Shown: positions 60,076 through 64,000 of the stretch, piece after piece
Layout of the letters: every line of letters starts with the position of its first letter
Numbering within the stretch: the first letter of the stretch is position 1
Source: Arthrobacter_H sp030452125
GTDB lineage: Bacteria > Actinomycetota > Actinomycetes > Actinomycetales > Micrococcaceae
Strand: one strand, 5' to 3'
DNA: 64,000 bases
NCBI GenBank assembly: GCA_052379645.1
Contig: JBQSYU010000016.1
The notes under the pieces: generated by a model
Seen by the model: only the letters and a program-made list of their open reading frames with translations
The model's database searches: none
Told to the model about the DNA's origin: nothing
Program-made: the position numbers and the translations under genes

Positions 60076-60258
60076 TCACATAGTGGCCTCAGGCCGCGTC
60101 TCACACATAACGGGATCAGCCCGAGCAATTGCTGTGTCGAGTTCGTGGGCACCTGCCCGCAGAGCGTTCCCCCAGCGGACGGCCTCATCGATCCCTTTGG
60201 CGTTGTCGCTAGTCGCCTTCAGACCGTCCGCCACCTGCTTATGGCGCTTTGCCGTTGA
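60076..60258 (-). pseudogene. Possible 3' remnant of a gene, start lost
   Basis: On the minus strand a stop-free frame ends at TGA 60078-60076 and reads plausibly ('KRHKQVADGLKATSDNAKGI', 'DEAVRWGNALRAGAHELDTAIAR', 'PVMCETRPEATM'). It has no ATG; a TGA closes it upstream near 60258. It probably is a decayed gene tail. Unidentified. The other ~535 nt up to the next gene, 60259-60794, show no convincing gene. Confidence 0.25.
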
Positions 60259-60751
60259 TGCTCATCACACAGTGGCAGCCTTATGTCCGGAAGCCACTCA
60301 CAGGAGTTCGGCAACGTCCACAACGCTAGTGGGCACTACCAGATATTCACTGTGGGCTCGCATATTCTTCATTGCTTCGTCTTTCCTTGCGGCCGCAAAA
60401 CCCGCAGGGGCTCCGCATACATTTGTGCTCTTTTCGAGTCGATCTTTCGTTTCATATGGCAATGCAACTCGCACGGCGAGGCTAGCAATTACTGCGGACT
60501 ACCCTGAGTTGGCAACGTTCCGGAGACGTTCAGCGCATCGCGTGGAAATCCTGAAAGCTTACCTGCGGAAATTTACTCAACGGAAAATGAAATGAGATGC
60601 CCTGTCATCCATTTGTCTGTCGTATGTAGGGTGCTATCACAAACCGTTAAACAGGAGGCATCAAGAAAGATAATCCAGAGGCCACTTCAAGTCCCGGTAG
60701 TTAGCCAAACACCGTCCACCAGCGATCCAGACCCAGCGAGCAGTCCAGCCA

Positions 60752-60791
60752 AGAACGGCAGAACCGCAGAACCGCAGAACGGCAGAACGGA
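60752..60791 (+). repeat. Five tandem 8-bp repeats (AGAACSGC type) just before the beta-family gene
   Basis: Units AGAACGGC, AGAACCGC, AGAACCGC, AGAACGGC and AGAACGGA run from 60752 to 60791; the last provides the GGAAG ribosome-binding site of the next gene. Slippage in such repeats could alter spacing or expression. Confidence 0.6.
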
Positions 60792-60800
60792 AGTATGACA

Positions 60801-61844
60801 ATGCGTTACGTCCCCATCCTCAAAGCAAAAAGGGCCGAATTAGCTGCGCTCTCCACCCAGCAAATCAGCTGCCCAGTCGAGCCGGTATTCGAAATCCAAA
60901 ACGCGCTCTGGGACCCGACAGGCACGAACAAATCCATCGGCGCAGATGCAGCATCTTTCATCGATAACCTCCGCCGCCAATGGTGGAAGCCCTCATTTGT
61001 GGACCTCAGCCGCGTGGCCTCAACCCGTCCAGAACGCACAAACTGGTGGGTTGCCCTCAACGCCCTCATCAGCCTGCCCGGCGTACCCACACACCATCTG
61101 GCCCCGGTACTGAGCACCACGGACGACAACGCAGTGCTCAACAGCGCAAAGCCACTCGCAAAAACAGCAGGAAAGGCACTCGTCCGCGTTACGGCGCCCT
61201 GCCCCGACATTCCAGCACTCGCCAAGTTCGTCAAGAACTGCGCCAACACCCTGGACCTACCAGCCACCGCAGTCGAACTACTGATCGACTGGGGTGACTC
61301 AACCGAACAGCATGCCTTGGACTCCCTGGAGCACCATGCGCAGGCCATCCTCGGTGCAGTCCCGGCCGCTACTCCCGTCATCGTGGCAGGTACCCCCGAC
61401 ACCACCACTTGCACACAAGCAGGGCAGTGGGACTTCACCCGCCGGGAGTGGTGGCTGTGGCTCCGCCTGAATGCACAAAACCAAGACGTCAGTTTCGGCG
61501 ACTACGCCCTGTTTCCACCCCAGCAGCCGGGCCGCGGGCGTCCTACCTATGGACACTTGCGCTATTCAGCCGGCGACGAGCTGCATATCGAACGCCAAGT
61601 CGCACCAACAGGCGGTATGGGGGCCGGCTTCAAGATGTGCTGCGACAACCTCGTCGCCTTGCACATGTTCGCGGGCCGCGCGTTCAGCCTCGGCGACTCC
61701 ACGATCGACGATGTGGTCCATTCCGTCGGAAAACCGAAGGGCAGCCCTGAAGCATGGCGAACCATTGCCCTGCAACATCACCTGCGCCTGGTCGAGGATC
61801 AGCTCACGGCACCGCCAGCGGCACCACCGGCCGGTACACCTTAG
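60801..61844 (+). CDS. T4 beta-protein family protein (PF14350), putative defence gene
   Basis: A 347-residue protein of the 'beta family protein' group: the diagnostic N-terminus 'MRYVPILKAKRAELAALS', then 'VEPVFEIQNALWD', 'WWKPSFVDLSRVA', 'FGDYALFPPQQPGRGRPTYGHLRYSAGDELHIERQ', and a C-terminal helical part. The family is named after a bacteriophage T4 protein; bacterial copies travel with sce7726-type nucleases and HTH proteins, but their activity is not known to me. ATG 60801 lies 7 nt after GGAAG; ATG 60795 is two codons earlier. The gene end overlaps that of the convergent sce7726 gene by 4 nt. Confidence 0.78.
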   Translation: MRYVPILKAKRAELAALSTQQISCPVEPVFEIQNALWDPTGTNKSIGADAASFIDNLRRQWWKPSFVDLSRVASTRPERTNWWVALNALISLPGVPTHHLAPVLSTTDDNAVLNSAKPLAKTAGKALVRVTAPCPDIPALAKFVKNCANTLDLPATAVELLIDWGDSTEQHALDSLEHHAQAILGAVPAATPVIVAGTPDTTTCTQAGQWDFTRREWWLWLRLNAQNQDVSFGDYALFPPQQPGRGRPTYGHLRYSAGDELHIERQVAPTGGMGAGFKMCCDNLVALHMFAGRAFSLGDSTIDDVVHSVGKPKGSPEAWRTIALQHHLRLVEDQLTAPPAAPPAGTP

Positions 61845-62437
61845 GCGACAGACAGGGCCTGCGAAGCCCTCCGTGACTTCGCTACCCAGTCTTCGCGCGT
61901 CCTCATCACCGTGATGGCTGCTTGCGCGGTCTTGGTGGGGCCGAGCCGGTCCAACAAGAGGAAACGCATTTCATCCACCGTCCGCGTTGAGAGACGGGCC
62001 TCACCGAGCTCACGGAGCTTCCCCGTCAAGTCCGACCGTGACATGTATGTGGTGAGCATGATCGGGTTGAACTCGGGGTTGCGCCGTGCCCTGCGAACTT
62101 CTTTGAGCTTTACTCCCGCTGCCCCCGGCGTGGCAGACCAGATCCCCCACCATGAGGGCAGGAGGGATGTCGCATGGGCCCGTAGCCGGTTTCCGACGAC
62201 GAGGTGTGCCCGCTGCACGAAGGGGTTGTATCCGCGGATCTGGCGTTCGAGCCGGGCGACACTGTCCTTGTCGCTTTTGATCTCGTATCCAGAGACCTTA
62301 TCGGTGATGAGCATCTCATCGATTCTCACCGGGGTCCCCCATCGGACTTCGACTTCTGGGACGAGCAGGTGCGGCTGACCATGCAAGCGTGTTTCGAGTC
62401 GCCCCCGTAGGGCCGCTCGTATGTCGGAGTCGTACAT
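61841..62437 (-). CDS. sce7726-family protein, PD-(D/E)XK nuclease-like
   Basis: A 198-residue protein matching the sce7726 family: 'MYDSDIRAALRGRLETRLH', then 'VRIDEMLITDKVSGYEIKSDKDSVARLERQIRGYNPFVQRAHLVVG'. D in 'RIDEML' and E-x-K in 'YEIKS' form a PD-(D/E)XK nuclease centre, and the following Q ('RQIRGY') fits the fold. The C-terminal half is helical. A DNA-cleaving role is inferred. ATG 62437 faces the divergent XRE gene over a spacer with nested inverted repeats, and its 3' end meets the beta-family gene, so the three genes act as one cassette. Confidence 0.78.
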   Translation of the reverse strand: MYDSDIRAALRGRLETRLHGQPHLLVPEVEVRWGTPVRIDEMLITDKVSGYEIKSDKDSVARLERQIRGYNPFVQRAHLVVGNRLRAHATSLLPSWWGIWSATPGAAGVKLKEVRRARRNPEFNPIMLTTYMSRSDLTGKLRELGEARLSTRTVDEMRFLLLDRLGPTKTAQAAITVMRTREDWVAKSRRASQALSVA

Positions 62438-62524
62438 CGTTTAACCCTGCCTAAGTCCCTGTAGATCCCTATGGATGTTACTTCCTCCACGCATTCGCCA
62501 TTTCCCTTCTGCTTATAAAGGCGA

Positions 62525-62556
62525 CGATAGTAACGTTACGATTGTAACAACTATCG
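62525..62556. promoter_or_regulatory. Nested inverted repeats between sce7726 and XRE genes
   Basis: Outer arms CGATAGT (62525-62531) and ACTATCG (62550-62556) enclose GTAACGTTAC (62530-62539, perfect palindrome) and GTTAC-N4-GTAAC (62535-62548). It lies 14 nt before the XRE start and 88 nt before sce7726, an ideal operator for the XRE protein controlling both genes. Confidence 0.65.
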
Positions 62557-62569
62557 AAAGAGAACGAGC

Positions 62570-62848
62570 TTGCGACGAGCCGAAATTAGCCAGTGGCGCC
62601 TCCCTATCCCTCGGGAAAAACTCAGCGCCTACATCCACTCAGCCCGATTGGGAAGAGGAATTTCCCAAGACGAAATGGTTCGTGGCACGGAACTCTCCTT
62701 GAGTACACTAAGAAAGATCGAAAACGGCACGACAACGAACCCCGGACTTTTCACTTTGCACCGGATCTGGCACAAACTCGACCTGCCGTGGGATGCCCTC
62801 GGCCAAGTCACCCAGGAACTCACGTCATCCCGGCGCCGAACCCCTTGA
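62570..62848 (+). CDS. XRE-family HTH regulator
   Basis: A 92-residue protein with one XRE domain: 'LSAYIHSARLGRGISQDEMVRGTELSLSTLRKIENGTTTNPGLFTLHRIWHKLDLPWDAL' (residues 17-76). No other domain is seen. The start TTG 62570 has GAACGAG upstream and follows nested inverted repeats, so it probably represses itself and the divergent sce7726 gene. Small XRE regulators of this type often keep a defence or toxin cassette silent until needed. Confidence 0.75.
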   Translation: MRRAEISQWRLPIPREKLSAYIHSARLGRGISQDEMVRGTELSLSTLRKIENGTTTNPGLFTLHRIWHKLDLPWDALGQVTQELTSSRRRTP

Positions 62849-63161
62849 CCACATAGCAGAGCCCCTCGGCCCCTCCGATCGCGGCAACCAAGTATTGAGC
62901 CCGGCGAACGCGCCGAACTCGGAGTAGTGGCGACCGCGCGGGACCTCATGTTTCAGCCGGGTGGAAGCCTGAACCGAAGTGCCCCCAGCGATTTCGCCAA
63001 ATACCCGGAACCCACGGGCCTAAACCCTTAGACCTCTAGTGAACCCACCTACATCGGTCCAGGAAGGGCTGACTCATCTCGAACAGATAGCCGATAGCGG
63101 ACAGGGACACATCAACAGCTATTCCAGCCCCTAGAAACCAAGCACGGAAACGCCCAACCCG
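62849..63161. other. Intergenic region without visible gene
   Basis: The 313 nt between the XRE gene and the convergent LuxR-type gene hold no credible reading frame; all six frames are broken by stops, and no strong hairpin was seen. Confidence 0.6.
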
Positions 63162-64000
63162 TCATTCCTCGTCGAGCTGGCCGGCGATGAGTTTCATGAG
63201 CTCAAAACGGGACTTGACTCCGCATTTGCGGTACACGTTGGTCAATCGCAGCTCGACTGTGCGTACAGAAATGAATAATTCATGTGCGATGCTCTGGTTT
63301 TTGTATCCCTTGGCGAGTAGCCGGACAACGGGCAGTTCCTTACCGTCGAGCAGCTCTAGGAGCGGCGATCCCGCTGAGGCCGGTTGTTCATCGTGGCAGG
63401 GCTCTATCTTTGAGCTCACCCCTATCTCATGGAAGATGCTCAAGGCTTCGCGTCTGGCTTCCATGCTCCGCCTGCCGTGGCCAAGTTCCTGTAACTTGTC
63501 GGCATAAGAAAATAATGTTCTCGCTCGCAAATACTCGTAGTTTCCATCAATCCACGACTCCACCAGCTCAGCGAATGCTTGAAGGGATTCCTCTCCGTCC
63601 AAAAGCTTTGCCTCACACCGTCTCAGGGTAAGGGCAGCCCAATTCGACGGGGTGTTCCCAGCAGCAACCTCAAGCTCCTGAAAAAGTTCTGTCGCCAGTT
63701 CGCGCTGCCCCAAAGCTAGCAACGTATCGATGTAGTCCCCATGGAATCTTAGAAATTGAGGATTCATCAGGTCCGCACCAACCTTCCAGGCCCGCGCGAA
63801 GTAGAACGACGCGACCTCGTGGTCGCGCGTCATCATCGCGATACGGGCCTGCCTTACCGCAATGAGCGCCTCTTGGGCGGGGCTCTGCCCCGGAGTGACT
63901 AGCTGGGCGGTCTCTCGCACAATCTCATTGGCACGTTTGGCGTCCCCGTCCAAGCTGGCCAGCGTTGCGGACATCAAGCCACGATTGACCTTGAACGATC
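63162..64000 (-). CDS. LuxR-family regulator, C-terminal part (runs off the window)
   Basis: The frame is open from the right edge; the visible 279 residues are the C-terminal part. A helical, TPR-like region ('AIRQARIAMMTRDHEVASFYFARAWKVG' in outline, 'LLALGQRELATELFQELEVAAGNTP') is followed by a LuxR HTH: 'ELPVVRLLAKGYKNQSIAHELFISVRTVELRLTNVYRKCGVKSRFELM'. This is the layout of the large ATP-dependent LuxR/MalT-like (LAL) regulators, whose ATPase domain would lie outside. Its target is unknown, and it could belong to the element or to the chromosome. Confidence 0.8.
   Translation of the reverse strand, partial: SFKVNRGLMSATLASLDGDAKRANEIVRETAQLVTPGQSPAQEALIAVRQARIAMMTRDHEVASFYFARAWKVGADLMNPQFLRFHGDYIDTLLALGQRELATELFQELEVAAGNTPSNWAALTLRRCEAKLLDGEESLQAFAELVESWIDGNYEYLRARTLFSYADKLQELGHGRRSMEARREALSIFHEIGVSSKIEPCHDEQPASAGSPLLELLDGKELPVVRLLAKGYKNQSIAHELFISVRTVELRLTNVYRKCGVKSRFELMKLIAGQLDEE

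Noticed and set aside
60041..60595. 184-codon plus-strand frame after the HxlR gene
   Set aside because: Overlaps the HxlR end, changes composition along its length and has no ribosome-binding site; the left part is opposite a more natural minus-strand remnant.
51637..63000. CRISPR-associated transposon (CAST)
   Set aside because: No cas genes, repeats with spacers or Cas12k/Cascade-like proteins were seen; TniQ alone does not make a CAST.

Overview
The window is a piece of a high-GC actinobacterial chromosome, most likely a Micrococcales member (Micrococcaceae-like). Evidence: GC-rich codon use with many GTG/TTG starts, actinobacterial families (DUF3073, DUF4244, Ssd/Rv3654c-type Tad proteins, a MarP-type protease, a Crp regulator, HspR-type HAIR control of clpB) and a gene order that follows the Mycobacterium tuberculosis Rv3646c-Rv3683 neighbourhood (topA, DUF1998 helicase, tad genes, acs, marP, nudix, nth, crp, ridA, ponA2-like, metallophosphoesterase). 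The species cannot be named from the sequence alone.

Layout. 1-10.6 kb: end of a TrkA-C protein, then a minus-strand run (proC, TIM-barrel epimerase, ppx/gppA, topA, an ArsR-like regulator, a methyltransferase), two GNAT genes and trhO. 10.7-20 kb: a DEAH/DUF1998 helicase, a compact minus-strand Tad pilus operon (ssd/tadZ, tadA, tadB, tadC, Flp-like DUF4244, two TadE-like pseudopilins) and a divergent family-A polymerase-like gene. 20-33.6 kb: CoA-type Nudix, nth, an odd membrane protein with a long disordered linker, acs, aroQ, DUF2332, marP, crp, a second Nudix, ridA, a DUF4177 mini-gene, a class A PBP and a metallophosphoesterase. 33.8-39.2 kb: a heterodimeric ABC exporter, a secreted protein that is almost entirely eight tandem decapeptides (VGDWPHxxxx), and a divergent XRE-TPR regulator preceded by a perfect inverted repeat. 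39.3-48.8 kb: purine synthesis genes (purC, purD, purF, purM) with asparaginase, a sterol-carrier-like protein, a sirtuin, DUF3073 and a septum-formation-family protein. 48.8-51.5 kb: clpB under a HAIR/HspR-type operator.

51.5 kb to the end is accessory and visibly more AT-rich: a Tn7-like transposition operon (tnsA, tnsB, tnsC, tniQ) placed just upstream of clpB, followed by putative cargo: an unrecognised small gene, a TIGR02391-like protein, an HxlR regulator with its flavodoxin-fold oxidoreductase, a three-gene unit (T4 beta-protein family, sce7726-type PD-(D/E)XK nuclease, XRE regulator with nested palindromes upstream) that looks like a defence module, and a LuxR-type regulator running off the end. 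No cas genes, CRISPR array, rRNA or tRNA were seen.

The two places most likely to hold undescribed biology are the GDWPH repeat peptide with its TPR regulator (37.4-39.2 kb) and the Tn7-like element with its beta/sce7726/XRE cargo (51.5-62.9 kb). Many backbone genes start 6-7 nt after a TAnnnT-like -10 hexamer, consistent with leaderless transcription.
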